A DNA stretch of 64,000 bases, taken from Pseudomonas sp. MH9.2 (lineage in GTDB: Bacteria > Pseudomonadota > Gammaproteobacteria > Pseudomonadales > Pseudomonadaceae). The DNA lies in the NCBI RefSeq assembly GCF_034353875.1, contig NZ_CP133784.1, positions 2,170,001-2,234,000 of the forward strand, in the 5' to 3' direction. Position 1 is the first letter of the stretch. The number at the start of each line of letters is the position of its first letter. Positions 9,693 to 18,880 of this stretch are shown piece after piece. Position numbers and translations under genes: made by a program. Under the pieces are notes generated by a model that was not told where the DNA came from, searched no databases, and was given only the letters and a program-made list of their open reading frames with translations.

Positions 9693-10475
9693 TTGACCCA
9701 TCGCCTTTATCCTTATACCTTTCACTCGCCGCTTAAGTGGCTTCTTGGAAATACTGGTCAGGTACCCACGAGAAGTCCATTGGTACGGCCTTGCCCACGA
9801 AGCGAGGCCGTTTTCTTTCAGCGCCGTACACGAGCGCAACGCTACCCGATACGCAGCCTCTTCCGGCACCACGGAAGAACCGCTGCGCTATTGTTTCTGA
9901 TGCGCCCTGTCTGCCCCTGCGCGCTGTGCCACAAAAACCGTGGCTTATACCCGTGCCCCTACTGATCATCCTCAATTGGAAACAGTCTGTGGCCCGGGCA
10001 TGAAGTTGTAGTGGTATTCAATCGCTGTCTAAACTTCAGAACTGTCGTACAGAAAAAGAGTACTGATGGAAGACATATCGTAACAATCGCGCACATAAAG
10101 TTGACGGCACCGAACATCTTGGAGATAGTGTTCTTCGGTTGACTGGCTATAATGCCCCGCAGTGATTGAAACTCCAGCGCGCTAAGCGTGGATCCAGTCA
10201 CATGGACCCTGCACTGACCCGGTGCACGATCCAGACAGTCCGCGGATGAGATACCGAGCCATTGATAGCCACCGCGCTTGTAATCCATATCTGTTGCTAC
10301 GACAGCTGTTTTTTCTGGTGCCCGTAGCCGCGAGCAGCAAGAAGGTATTTACACGTAGTGTGTAAAGGAATGTCCGACTGTTTAAACGGCCCGACAGACT
10401 GGACATCGCCGGTGTAAGCACTTCCCGCGCTCTGCGCTGTCACCGGAATTAATCTCGACATTATTAGGTAACACT
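9693..10475. other. 783 bp without a convincing gene
   Basis: Only short reading frames without ribosome-binding sites are present. The minus frame ending at 9733 has a protein-like tail (VYGAERKRPRFVGKAVPMDF...PDQYFQEAT) that could be the remnant of a decayed gene. TATAAT occurs at 10149-10154 in a TGGCTATAAT context and could be a promoter, which would give the gene at 10476 a leader of about 320 nt or drive a small RNA. No known RNA was recognised. Confidence 0.4.
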
Positions 10476-10673
10476 GTGACGAAAGATGAACTGCGCGTGG
10501 AACTTGAGCGCCAGGAACAACGTTACAAGGATGTATACGGCGGGGAAGTCACCACCTACGCCGCACAACCAGAGCCCGAACGTAAGCCTTGGCGCAAAAG
10601 AGCCAGCCTTCTCGATCAGGCGTTCAAGCAAGAACTGCAAAAAATGGAAAAAGACCTCAAGGAAGAACCTTAG
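10476..10673 (+). CDS. Small conserved Pseudomonas protein of unknown function
   Basis: 65 residues with a GTG start, highly charged and without a signal peptide or membrane segment. It is predicted to be mostly helical ([22 protein letters not shown], then [16 protein letters not shown]). I recall similar short proteins in other pseudomonads, but none with a function. It stands alone, followed by a hairpin at 10768-10793 and then the phosphate transporter. Confidence 0.65.
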   Translation: MTKDELRVELERQEQRYKDVYGGEVTTYAAQPEPERKPWRKRASLLDQAFKQELQKMEKDLKEEP

Positions 10674-10767
10674 CCTTTGCGGATAAAATCAGTAGCGGTT
10701 TACGGTGCGCCACCTTCTTGATGGGCGCAGAGCTCGTTTTTACTGAGGTTTGAGGCAACTTTGAACC

Positions 10768-10793
10768 AAAGGCTGTCTTCCCGACAGCCCTTT
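10768..10793 (+). terminator. Hairpin downstream of the small conserved gene
   Basis: AAAGGCTGTC and GACAGCCCTTT pair around a short loop. The T tract is short, so this is a weak terminator candidate. Confidence 0.5.
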
Positions 10794-10913
10794 GGGGCGG
10801 TAGCTGTGGCCATCCATTTCGTTTAATGATGTAACCAATGAGCAGCAAGTGCATCGATTTATAGGGTTTTCTGGCATAATCGCGCCCCCTTACGACCGGG
10901 TCAGAAGATTTTC

Positions 10914-12386
10914 ATGATCGATTTATTCAGCGGGCTAGATGCTTGGGTGCTTGTGAGCTTGCTGCTTGCCCTGGCCTTCGTTCTCACGTTCGAGTTCATC
11001 AACGGCTTTCATGACACCGCTAACGCGGTAGCTACTGTCATCTACACCAAAGCCATGCCGCCCAACCTGGCCGTATTCTTTTCCGGTTTGTTCAACTTTC
11101 TGGGTGTATTGCTGGGCGGTGTAGGAGTGGCCTACGCCATCGTCCACTTGCTGCCCGTCGAACTGCTGATCAACGTAAACACCGGCCATGGCCTGGCCAT
11201 GGTGTTCTCGCTGCTCGCGGCGGCGATTACCTGGAACCTCGGCACTTGGTATTTCGGGATTCCGGCATCCAGCTCGCACACTCTGATCGGCTCTATTCTG
11301 GGAGTCGGGCTCGCCAACGCATTGATTACCGGCATTCCGCTGGCCGACGGCGTGAACTGGCAAAAAGCGATCGACATCGGTGCGTCGCTGATCTTTTCGC
11401 CGCTGGCAGGCTTCATCGTTGCCGGTTTGGTGTTGCTCATTCTGAGATGGTGGCGCCCGCTGTCCAAGATGCACAAAACGCCGGAGCAGCGCCGCAAGAT
11501 CGATGACAAAAAACACCCGCCTTTCTGGAACCGTCTGGTATTGGTGGTTTCCGCCATGACCGTCAGTTTCGTACACGGCTCCAACGACGGTCAGAAGGGT
11601 ATCGGCCTGATCATGTTGGTCTTGATTGGTATCGTACCAAGCCAGTTCGTTCTCGACCTGAGCAGCACCACCTATCAGATCGAACGGACCCGGGATGCAA
11701 CCCTGCACCTGAGCCAGTTCTATCAGCGCAACACCGACACCCTGAGTGAGTTCCTGGCCTTGGGCAAATCGAAGGATGGCGACTTGCCGGAGCGCTTCAG
11801 CTGTAACCCGACGCAAACCGAGCCGACCATCAACGCCCTGCTCAGCACGCTTAAAGGTGTCGTCGATTATCACGCTCTGTCGACTGAAAGCCGCATCGAA
11901 GTGCGTCGCTACCTGCTCTGCATGGATGACACTGCCCGAAAAGTCGGCAAACTTTCCAACTTGGCACCTCGTGAAAAATCCGACCTTGAGAAGCTGCGCA
12001 AGGACCTGACGGCGACCACTGAATATGCGCCGTTCTGGGTCATTCTTGCCGTCGCCCTAGCGTTGGGCCTGGGCACCATGATTGGCTGGAAACGCGTGGT
12101 ACTGACCATAGGTGAAAAAATCGGCAAGCAAGGCATGACCTATGCCCAAGGCATGTCGGCACAGATCACCACCACCTGCGCGATCGGCCTGGCTAACGTT
12201 TTCAGTCTGCCGGTTTCGACCACCCATATCCTGTCCTCTGGCGTTGCCGGGACCATGGTCGCAAACAAAAGCGGTTTGCAAGGCGGCACGGTGCGCGCCA
12301 TTATCCTGGCCTGGGTCTTGACCCTGCCAGCGACCATCGCACTGTCGGCTGGCTTGTTCTGGGTGGCGTCAAAAGTGTTGGCTTAA
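10914..12386 (+). CDS. pitA: Low-affinity inorganic phosphate transporter, Pit family
   Basis: 490 residues, an integral membrane phosphate (metal-phosphate):H+ symporter. Both signature repeats of the PiT family are visible: FINGFHDTANAVATVIY near residue 25 and FVHGSNDGQKGIGLIMLVLIG near 220. A hydrophilic loop of about 150 residues separates the two membrane halves, and ASSSHTLIGSILG and VSTTHILSSGVAG are the paired loops. It has its own start, no overlap with neighbours and a terminator 15 bases after the stop, so it is monocistronic. The symbol is by family; the pseudomonad paralogue may be named differently. Confidence 0.92.
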   Translation: MIDLFSGLDAWVLVSLLLALAFVLTFEFINGFHDTANAVATVIYTKAMPPNLAVFFSGLFNFLGVLLGGVGVAYAIVHLLPVELLINVNTGHGLAMVFSLLAAAITWNLGTWYFGIPASSSHTLIGSILGVGLANALITGIPLADGVNWQKAIDIGASLIFSPLAGFIVAGLVLLILRWWRPLSKMHKTPEQRRKIDDKKHPPFWNRLVLVVSAMTVSFVHGSNDGQKGIGLIMLVLIGIVPSQFVLDLSSTTYQIERTRDATLHLSQFYQRNTDTLSEFLALGKSKDGDLPERFSCNPTQTEPTINALLSTLKGVVDYHALSTESRIEVRRYLLCMDDTARKVGKLSNLAPREKSDLEKLRKDLTATTEYAPFWVILAVALALGLGTMIGWKRVVLTIGEKIGKQGMTYAQGMSAQITTTCAIGLANVFSLPVSTTHILSSGVAGTMVANKSGLQGGTVRAIILAWVLTLPATIALSAGLFWVASKVLA

Positions 12387-12401
12387 ACAGTAAGACTCAA
12401 G

Positions 12402-12429
12402 AAAAGCGCCCTGTTCGGCGCTTTTTTTT
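12402..12429 (+). terminator. Rho-independent terminator after pitA
   Basis: The stem AAAAGCGCC/GGCGCTTTT is followed by eight T residues. Confidence 0.93.
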
Positions 12430-12580
12430 GGCCTGTCAGCCTGGATTCTCAGCGATCAAACAAAGTAGCACCGAACGTTTAATTTTGGTGCTGCCACACC
12501 AGCGCCTCACCTTTTTGCACCGAACATCTATTCTTCTCAGTGGTCAACCTTAGGAACAACCACGCTGCGGAGGGATTGCC

Positions 12581-13693
12581 GTGCATATCGCTGACATGAC
12601 CATGTTCTACGCACCAGCCAGCGGTGGCGTGCGCACTTATCTAGATGCAAAACATCGTCGTTTGGGACGTTATTCAGGCGTTCGTCACAGCCTCTTGATC
12701 CCCGGCGCCAGCCTGAGCCACAAAGACGGCATTTATAAGGTACCGGCGCCGGCCCTGCCCTTCGGTAACGGCTATCGCTTCCCTCTCCGCCTCGCACCGT
12801 GGCGCAATATCCTGAAAGATCTGCAGCCCGACGTGATCGAAGTCGGCGATCCCTATTTAACCGCATGGGCCGCACTGGACGCGCGTCGCCAACTGGATGT
12901 ACCGGTCATTGGTTTCTATCACTCGGATTTACCACTGCTGGTCAGTAATCGCATCGGTAATTGGCTCGGCACTAATGTCGAGACCTACGTCAGCAAGTTG
13001 TATAACAATTTCGACCGGGTCTTGGCGCCCAGCACCATCATGGCCGACAAGTTGATCCGATTGGGCGTCGAGAATGTGCACATGCAACCGCTGGGCGTGG
13101 ACCTTGTGACATTTACACCAACCCTTCGCGATCCATGCCTTAAAGCCGAGCTAGGCCTCAACGAAGACACCCGTTTGCTGATTTTCGCCGGACGCGGATC
13201 GCGTGAAAAAAACCTGCCCGTGCTGCTCGACTGCATGAAACGACTGGGCGCTGGCTATCACCTGTTGTTGGTCGGCTCGCACATGCCAGATGCAGTTCCG
13301 GACAATGTGTCGGTCATCGGTCATTTCTGCCCCGCCAGCGAAATCGCCCGTTTGTTGGCCAGCGCCGACGCCTTACTGCATGCAGGCGATCAGGAAACCT
13401 TTGGCCTGGTGATTCTCGAAGCCATGGCCAGCGGCATTCCCGTCATTGCTGTGGCTGCTGGCGCCTTTTCCGAAATCGTCCCTGAAGCGTGCGGCCTGCT
13501 CTGCGAGCCGAACAATCCATTGTCAATGGCCAGCGCCGTACGAGAATTATTCAGCCACAACAGCGTGCAAAAAGGCTACCAGGCGCGACAGCACGTAGAA
13601 CAGCGATACGCGTGGGACACTGTGGTCGAGGGCCTGCTTGAACACTATCAAGCTGTCCTGGGCAGCCGCTTACCGGTGCTCGCTCATGGCTGA
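12581..13693 (+). CDS. Glycosyltransferase family 4/1-type (GT-B fold)
   Basis: 370 residues. The N-terminal acceptor domain starts with HIADMTMFYAPASGGVRTYL, whose GGV loop is typical of GT-B enzymes. The C-terminal nucleotide-sugar domain contains FAGRGSREKNLPVLLDC, HAGDQETFGLVILEAMASGIPVIA (the EX7E motif) and a PEACGLL segment. The start is GTG with a good GGAGGG site 6 bases upstream. It overlaps the next gene by 8 bp. The three genes from 12581 to 15448 look like one operon for making and moving a glycolipid; donor and acceptor sugar cannot be told from sequence. Confidence 0.88.
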   Translation: MHIADMTMFYAPASGGVRTYLDAKHRRLGRYSGVRHSLLIPGASLSHKDGIYKVPAPALPFGNGYRFPLRLAPWRNILKDLQPDVIEVGDPYLTAWAALDARRQLDVPVIGFYHSDLPLLVSNRIGNWLGTNVETYVSKLYNNFDRVLAPSTIMADKLIRLGVENVHMQPLGVDLVTFTPTLRDPCLKAELGLNEDTRLLIFAGRGSREKNLPVLLDCMKRLGAGYHLLLVGSHMPDAVPDNVSVIGHFCPASEIARLLASADALLHAGDQETFGLVILEAMASGIPVIAVAAGAFSEIVPEACGLLCEPNNPLSMASAVRELFSHNSVQKGYQARQHVEQRYAWDTVVEGLLEHYQAVLGSRLPVLAHG

Positions 13694-14456
13694 CATCGAA
13701 CGTAGCGTATTGTTGGTGCTTCATGATGTGGCGCCCGAAACCTGGACCGATTACCAGCCATTTGTTCAAGCCATAGACGCTTTGGGCAATATCCCAATGA
13801 CTCTGTTAGTGGTTCCCGACTTTCATAAACGCAATGCGGTAAGCACTGACAATCACTTTCAGCGCGTGCTGGAAACTCGTATTGCCCACGGCGATGAACT
13901 GGCGCTGCATGGCTACTACCATTGCGACGATAGCCCGCCGCCGCGCACACCGCGCGACTATTTCATGCGGCGCATTTTCACGTGGGAAGGCGAGTTTTAT
14001 GCTCTGGACCGGGATGAGGCGTTGGTACGACTGCATGCCGGAATCGAATTATTTCAGCGCTTAGGCTGGCCGCTCCATGGGTTCATTGCCCCCGCCTGGC
14101 TGATGAGTGAGGGCACGCGAGACGCCTTGCGCAGCTTGCCTCTGCACTACACCAGCGATGCTCAGCATTTGTATCGGCTGCCGGACTTCGCCCGGATTGA
14201 AGCGCCGGGCATTGTCTGGAGTGCCCGCAGCCCTTGGCGTCGCGGCGTGTCGAAAATCCTCAGCGGGCACCTCGAACACAGGTTTCAGGCGGCATCGACC
14301 ATTCGATTGGGCTTACACCCGGTCGACATGCGCCATGAGTATGCCCGCCGCTACTGGCTACAAATCCTGCAACGACTGATCCAGAGCGGCCGTACGCCCA
14401 TGACCAAGGCACACTGGCTTGCCACACAGCATCCAGCCATGAGGTCAGCCGCGTGA
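13686..14456 (+). CDS. DUF2334 polysaccharide-deacetylase-like protein
   Basis: 256 residues, beginning at the ATG that overlaps the preceding glycosyltransferase stop. The fold is NodB-like: VLLVLHDVAPETW near the N-terminus holds the Asp-containing metal/catalytic motif, followed by ELALHGYYHCDD (metal-binding His pair) and the barrel strand HGFIAPAWLMS. No signal peptide is seen, so it probably acts in the cytoplasm, perhaps on a lipid-linked sugar. It overlaps the next gene by 4 bp (GTGA). Deacetylase activity is inferred from the family and not proven for DUF2334. Confidence 0.82.
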   Translation: MADIERSVLLVLHDVAPETWTDYQPFVQAIDALGNIPMTLLVVPDFHKRNAVSTDNHFQRVLETRIAHGDELALHGYYHCDDSPPPRTPRDYFMRRIFTWEGEFYALDRDEALVRLHAGIELFQRLGWPLHGFIAPAWLMSEGTRDALRSLPLHYTSDAQHLYRLPDFARIEAPGIVWSARSPWRRGVSKILSGHLEHRFQAASTIRLGLHPVDMRHEYARRYWLQILQRLIQSGRTPMTKAHWLATQHPAMRSAA

Positions 14457-15448
14457 AACGACTTGCCTGGTTATTGGCAGGGCTGCTCGCCGCCCTCCTG
14501 ATTCCGCTTGTGTTGGGTGGCAGTGAGATGTTCCTGCGCCTGCGCAGCTTCCCTCTGGACCTGCTATTGGGAATGCTTGGCATGATCGCCGCGTGCTGGG
14601 GCCTGAACTCGCTACGCTTGCGTCTATTGCTGGGTGACAGCGTGGGCGGGCTAAGTCCGCTGAAAAGCCTCGGGGTGGTCATAGCCACCGAGTTCGCGAT
14701 TTGCGCAACGCCGGGCGGCAGTGGCGGGCCACTGACATTAATGACATTGCTGTCGCGCAATGGCATACGCCCGGCTAAAAGCAGCGCGGTCTTCGCCACT
14801 GACCAACTCAGTGATCTGCTGTTCTTCCTGTGTGCCCTGCTTGGCATTCTGCTGTATGCACTGTTTCACGAACTCAGTCAGAAGCTGGAGTGGATGCTCA
14901 GCCTGAGTGTGATTCTGATGCTTGGCGGATTGTGCCTGGGCATCGGCTTCGCCCGCTACCATCGGCAGATCATCAAACTCAACGGGGGCCTGCTCAAACG
15001 CGTCAACACCAGTGCCACGACTCGTCGGCACTGGGCACGCAAACTGCTGCATTTTCGTGATGCGTTTGTCGACACGCTGAAGATGCCTCGGCAAAAACTG
15101 GCGCAGGTGTTCGTGCTGACCTGCCTGCATTGGGGCTTGCGTTACAGCGTGTTGTATCTCGCCTTGCATGGTTTGGGCGTGGACATAGCGTGGGCCTGGA
15201 GTTTTCTGATTCAAATGCTGTCACTGAGTGCGGGGCAACTGAGCCTGTTGCCGGGTGGCGCAGGCGCTGCAGAACTGACATCGGCGGCACTGCTGGCCCC
15301 CATGGTGGGTAAGTCCACGGCAGCTGCGGCGATCCTGATCTGGCGGGCGGTGACGTACTACTTCTACTTGATCGCCGGTGGGCCGGTGTTTTTACTATTG
15401 GTCGGACGACCGTTGCTGAACAAGCTGATACGCCTCAAACACGCCTGA
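14453..15448 (+). CDS. Flippase-like integral membrane protein (YbhN/LPG-synthase TM domain family)
   Basis: 331 residues with about eight membrane helices; GTG start overlapping the previous stop. Conserved features of the UPF0104/lysylphosphatidylglycerol-synthase membrane domain are visible: the loop ATEFAICATPGGSGGP and, later, LSLLPGGAGAAELTSAALL. The family is thought to move lipids or lipid-linked sugars across the inner membrane. Its place after a glycosyltransferase and a deacetylase-like gene suggests it exports their product. The stop abuts the stop of the convergent gene at 15449. Confidence 0.82.
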   Translation: MKRLAWLLAGLLAALLIPLVLGGSEMFLRLRSFPLDLLLGMLGMIAACWGLNSLRLRLLLGDSVGGLSPLKSLGVVIATEFAICATPGGSGGPLTLMTLLSRNGIRPAKSSAVFATDQLSDLLFFLCALLGILLYALFHELSQKLEWMLSLSVILMLGGLCLGIGFARYHRQIIKLNGGLLKRVNTSATTRRHWARKLLHFRDAFVDTLKMPRQKLAQVFVLTCLHWGLRYSVLYLALHGLGVDIAWAWSFLIQMLSLSAGQLSLLPGGAGAAELTSAALLAPMVGKSTAAAAILIWRAVTYYFYLIAGGPVFLLLVGRPLLNKLIRLKHA

Positions 15449-15631
15449 TTATTTTTTCGGTGTGCCCGTTGGCGCCTCAGGCGCTTGCTGCAATTGCCGC
15501 CAAAGCTCGGCGGCACCGTTGAAGTCCGCACCGTCCTCCAGACCCAGCGCCTCCGGGTCATAACGACTCAGGCAGCCCTCGCCAAGCGTGGGCGGTGCTC
15601 TCGATGTGGCTTTGTCGAGTGGATCGGTCAT
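15449..15631 (-). CDS. Small conserved hypothetical protein
   Basis: 60 residues from the ATG at 15631, preferred over upstream starts because GGAGG lies 6-7 bases before it. Sequence: MTDPLDKATSRAPPTLGEG..., acidic with a proline-rich tail (QQAPEAPTGTPKK). No domain, signal peptide or membrane segment. It is convergent with the flippase gene with no bases between the two stops. Function unknown. Confidence 0.6.
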   Translation of the reverse strand: MTDPLDKATSRAPPTLGEGCLSRYDPEALGLEDGADFNGAAELWRQLQQAPEAPTGTPKK

Positions 15632-15652
15632 CTTCGCCTCCATCGCTATGCC

Positions 15653-15708
15653 TTCGCGAATAAACTCACCCCACAGCAAACCTGTGTGAGAGCGGATTTA
15701 TTCGCGAA
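15653..15708. repeat. Palindromic intergenic repeat (TTCGCGAA-ended)
   Basis: TTCGCGAATAAA and TTTATTCGCGAA flank a centre containing CCCCACAG and CTGTGTGAG. It resembles the short extragenic palindromes scattered in P. fluorescens-group genomes. A similar copy is at 51844-51908. Confidence 0.7.
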
Positions 15709-15732
15709 TGGCAGTAAGCCAGGTACTTGAGA

Positions 15733-16584
15733 CTAGTCGAACACGACCGTCTTGTTGTGATGCACCAGTACCCGATCTTCCAGGTGGTAACGAAGCCCGC
15801 GAGCCAACACCATCTTTTCCACGTCGCGACCGAAGCGCACCATATTTTCGATGCTGTCACGGTGGCTGACGCGTACCACGTCCTGCTCGATGATCGGCCC
15901 CGCGTCGAGTTCTTCAGTCACGTAGTGACAGGTCGCACCAATCAGCTTCACGCCACGTAGCGAAGCCTGGTGGTAGGGCTTGGCCCCCACGAACGACGGT
16001 AGGAAGCTGTGGTGGATGTTGATCACCCGATGCGCATATTCACGGCACAATTGCGGCGGCAGAATTTGCATGTAACGCGCCAGCACGACTACGTCCGCCT
16101 CATGGTGCTTGACCAGACGCGAGACTTCGGCGAACGCCGGCTCCTTGTCCTTTGAGTCCACCGGAACATGGTAATAAGGGATGTTATGCCACTCGACCAT
16201 GCTGCGCAGGTCTTCATGGTTGGAAATCACACAGGCGATTTCGCAGTCCAGTTCATCGGTGTGCCAGCGGTGTAGAAGATCTGCCAGACAGTGCGATTCA
16301 CGACTGGCCATCAACACCACGCGCTTTTTCTGCGCCGAGTCCGTGACGCGCCAGTCCATGGAGAACTCTTCGGCAATCGGCGTGAACGCCTTGCGAAATT
16401 CTTCAAGTTCCAGGGGGACTGTGTCGGCACGAATCTCGTGACGCATAAAGAACCAACCACTGAGATTGTCCGAGTGATGGCTCGCCTCGGTAATCCAGCC
16501 ATTATAGGCGGCCAAAAAGTTACTGACTTTAGCAACGATGCCGACGCGGTCCGGGCAAGCAATCACCAGCCGAAAAGTGCGCAT
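15733..16584 (-). CDS. purU: Formyltetrahydrofolate deformylase
   Basis: 283 residues, starting at MRTFRLVIACPDRVGIVAKV; upstream in-frame codons lack family similarity. An N-terminal ACT domain (residues 1-80) is followed by the formyltransferase-like hydrolase domain with LARYMQILPPQLC, NIHHSFLPSFVGAKPYHQA and the terminal LDAGPIIEQDVVRVSHRD. It hydrolyses 10-formyl-THF to formate and THF, balancing one-carbon pools for purine synthesis. Length matches the family. It is divergent from mvaT. Confidence 0.94.
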   Translation of the reverse strand: MRTFRLVIACPDRVGIVAKVSNFLAAYNGWITEASHHSDNLSGWFFMRHEIRADTVPLELEEFRKAFTPIAEEFSMDWRVTDSAQKKRVVLMASRESHCLADLLHRWHTDELDCEIACVISNHEDLRSMVEWHNIPYYHVPVDSKDKEPAFAEVSRLVKHHEADVVVLARYMQILPPQLCREYAHRVINIHHSFLPSFVGAKPYHQASLRGVKLIGATCHYVTEELDAGPIIEQDVVRVSHRDSIENMVRFGRDVEKMVLARGLRYHLEDRVLVHHNKTVVFD

Positions 16585-16945
16585 GAGGGAAAAACTCCAG
16601 AACTTCGCAAAGGCCGCCATTCTAGCGATTACGCAGAGAAACTGCAGTACTCCTCTCGCCGAGTCTGAAACCGCCGAGGTCATTGGGGCCCGCGTCCTCA
16701 GGCAGCGCCGCTTTCCATGATAGCTGTCTACTCAGCACCGACTAATGCCCTGCATTAGAAAGGGCCATTATGGCGATATCCTTCAGCGCCCACGGTACAA
16801 CATCTAATGTCGTCGCACTGTTGCGCAGGGCCTATTTTATAAATAATTGCCCTAAAACTTTTCTTTAATGTTTACTTGATCAAACTGTCTGACTATTATT
16901 GCATCACTGCGTCCCTGCCACCCTCTGAACATAAGGTACCCCTTC
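16585..16945. other. Intergenic region carrying the mvaT promoter
   Basis: 361 bp between the divergent purU and mvaT, AT-rich on the mvaT side (TTTTATAAATAATTG near 16834 and a TTTAATGTTTACTTGATC stretch near 16865). Probable promoter and silencer-binding region; no gene seen. Confidence 0.45.
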
Positions 16946-17323
16946 ATGTCCCTGATCAACGAATACCGTGCCACAGAAGAAGCCATCAAAGAACTGCAAG
17001 CCCGTTTGAAAAGTCTGTCGCAAGACGACAAACTGCAAACTGAGCTTGAATTTGAAGGCAAGCTGCGCACCCTGATGGGCGAATATCAAAAATCGCTGCG
17101 CGACATCATCGCCTTGCTTGATCCAGAGTCCAAAGTTAGCAAGACTCCTCGCGGCGCCGTGAAGACTACCGGCACCAAGCGTGCGCGCAAGGTCAAGCAG
17201 TACAAGAACCCGCACAACGGCGAAGTCATTGAAACCAAAGGCGGCAACCACAAGACTCTGAAAGAGTGGAAAGCCAAGTGGGGTGGTGATGTAGTTGAAG
17301 GCTGGGCAACTCTGCTGGGCTAA
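16946..17323 (+). CDS. mvaT: MvaT, H-NS-like xenogeneic silencer
   Basis: 125 residues, the usual MvaT length. The N-terminal half (1-60) is the coiled-coil oligomerisation region (RATEEAIKELQARLKSLSQ...). A basic linker (KTPRGAVKTTGTKRARKVK) precedes the C-terminal DNA-binding domain with KGGN (98-101), the AT-pincer that inserts into the minor groove of AT-rich DNA. It silences horizontally acquired and AT-rich genes and affects biofilm and virulence genes in pseudomonads. Monocistronic, with its own terminator. Confidence 0.96.
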   Translation: MSLINEYRATEEAIKELQARLKSLSQDDKLQTELEFEGKLRTLMGEYQKSLRDIIALLDPESKVSKTPRGAVKTTGTKRARKVKQYKNPHNGEVIETKGGNHKTLKEWKAKWGGDVVEGWATLLG

Positions 17324-17354
17324 GTGAACACCGGTCGTCAGCAATGACGGCTCA

Positions 17355-17385
17355 TAAAAAAACGCCAGCTTGCTGGCGTTTTTTA
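17355..17385. terminator. Rho-independent terminator between mvaT and sbcB
   Basis: AAAAAACGCCAGC/GCTGGCGTTTTTT stem with a minimal loop and T runs on both strands; can serve both convergent genes. Confidence 0.93.
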
Positions 17386-17449
17386 TTATCTGCCGTTTAT
17401 GGCCTGCCACGCATTACAGAAAATGTCCCTCCCCCAACCAGATGGCCCT

Positions 17450-18880
17450 TCAGAGGCTGAAGCGCTCGCGCAGTTGCTGGGCGTAATCCTGCCATTGGCT
17501 CAATACCTTAAGCTGGGCCGGTGTAGCACTAAGGGACAACTCAACCAGGGATTTCGTAAAACTTTGTAATGTATTAGGCGCTCCGCTCTCAGCCCGCGAT
17601 AAGCGCTGCTGACAAAAGGTATACCAGCGCTGTTGCTCCTCGACAGTCAAGGTGTTGGCAAAGTTCCTCGCGCGGTATCTGAATAATAATTCAGGCAGAC
17701 GCTCATCATCAAAAGGCCATTCGTCGCGGGCCAATTGTTCCGGCTCGGCAGTGCGTACTTGCTCACACAACCGTCGATCACGGTCACCGAGGAACCCGTC
17801 ATATAACTGCTGCTCCGGGTCTTCACTGGGCGTAAAATTTTCACGGCCATAAACGGCTTTCACTTTATCCTGCCAAAGTTCCTGCGCGTCTGTTAACTGC
17901 TGCGCGCGCGCCTGATACTGGGCCATGTCCAATTGCAAACGCTGCTGATCTTCGGCACGCAGCACGTTGAGCGGCGCGACCACCGGGCAGCGGTTTATAT
18001 GCAACAGCTTGAGCGGCACCGGCAATTCACCGTCGGCAAGATCATCTCGCCGGGTATATAAGCGCTGACGCAATGTATCGGCGTCCTGCTCAAGCAACGG
18101 CGCAGGGTCCTGGTGTAAATCACAGACAATCAGCGCATTGCGATTGTGCGGATGCCACGCCAGCGGCAATACCACACCCAAGTAACTGCGCGCAGCGGAG
18201 AAGCGCCCGGAGATGTGAACCAGCGGCTGCATCAAACGGATCTGATCCTGCACTCGCTGCTTGCTGCGTAGCTGAAACAAATAGTCATACAGTTTCGGCT
18301 GCTTCTCACGAATCAAACGCGCCAAGGCGATCGTAGCGCGCACATCGGACAAGGCATCATGAGCCTGACCGTGATCGATGCTATTGGCGGCGGTCAGACG
18401 CTCAAGTTTCAAGGTCACTCGCCCCTCCTCCTCGGGCCAGACGATCCCTTCCGGGCGCAACGCATATGCCGTTCGCACGACATCGATCAAATCCCAACGG
18501 CTATTACCGCCCTGCCACTCCCGCGCATAGGGATCGAAAAAATTGCGATACAGGCTGTAACGGGTCACTTCGTCGTCGAAGCGCAGGGTGTTGTAGCCTG
18601 CGCCACAGGTGCTTGGTGCCGACAACTCAGCATGCACCCGGGTCATGAAGTCGGCTTCACTCAAACCCTGTTCGGCCAGGCGGTCAGGGGTGATGCCGGT
18701 GATCAGGCACGCTGCCGGGTGCGGCAGGATGTCCTCGCTCGGCTGACAGTAGAGGTTAATCGGCGCAGCGATCTCATTGAGCTCAGCGTCCGTGCGGATA
18801 CCGGCAACCTGAAGCGCACGATCATTGCGCGGGTTGATGCCAGTGGTTTCATAGTCGTACCAAAAGATGCTGGAGGTCAC
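17450..18880 (-). CDS. sbcB: Exodeoxyribonuclease I
   Basis: 476 residues with a GTG start preceded by AGGAA. The DEDD exonuclease domain begins with FWYDYETTGINP (first catalytic Asp and Glu). It continues with GAGYNTLRFDDEVTRY and ends with the HDALSDVRATIALA motif. The rest is the exonuclease I SH3-like and helical C-terminal part. It degrades single-stranded DNA 3' to 5' in recombination and mismatch repair. Length matches E. coli SbcB. Confidence 0.95.
   Translation of the reverse strand: MTSSIFWYDYETTGINPRNDRALQVAGIRTDAELNEIAAPINLYCQPSEDILPHPAACLITGITPDRLAEQGLSEADFMTRVHAELSAPSTCGAGYNTLRFDDEVTRYSLYRNFFDPYAREWQGGNSRWDLIDVVRTAYALRPEGIVWPEEEGRVTLKLERLTAANSIDHGQAHDALSDVRATIALARLIREKQPKLYDYLFQLRSKQRVQDQIRLMQPLVHISGRFSAARSYLGVVLPLAWHPHNRNALIVCDLHQDPAPLLEQDADTLRQRLYTRRDDLADGELPVPLKLLHINRCPVVAPLNVLRAEDQQRLQLDMAQYQARAQQLTDAQELWQDKVKAVYGRENFTPSEDPEQQLYDGFLGDRDRRLCEQVRTAEPEQLARDEWPFDDERLPELLFRYRARNFANTLTVEEQQRWYTFCQQRLSRAESGAPNTLQSFTKSLVELSLSATPAQLKVLSQWQDYAQQLRERFSL

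Noticed and set aside
9693-10475. Known structural RNA (tmRNA, RNase P, 6S, 4.5S) in the gene-free stretch
   Set aside because: None of the conserved sequence hallmarks was found.
12468-12496. NtrC-type site (GCACC...GGTGC)
   Set aside because: Half-site spacing is much too wide for the usual NtrC arrangement and no sigma-54 promoter is nearby.
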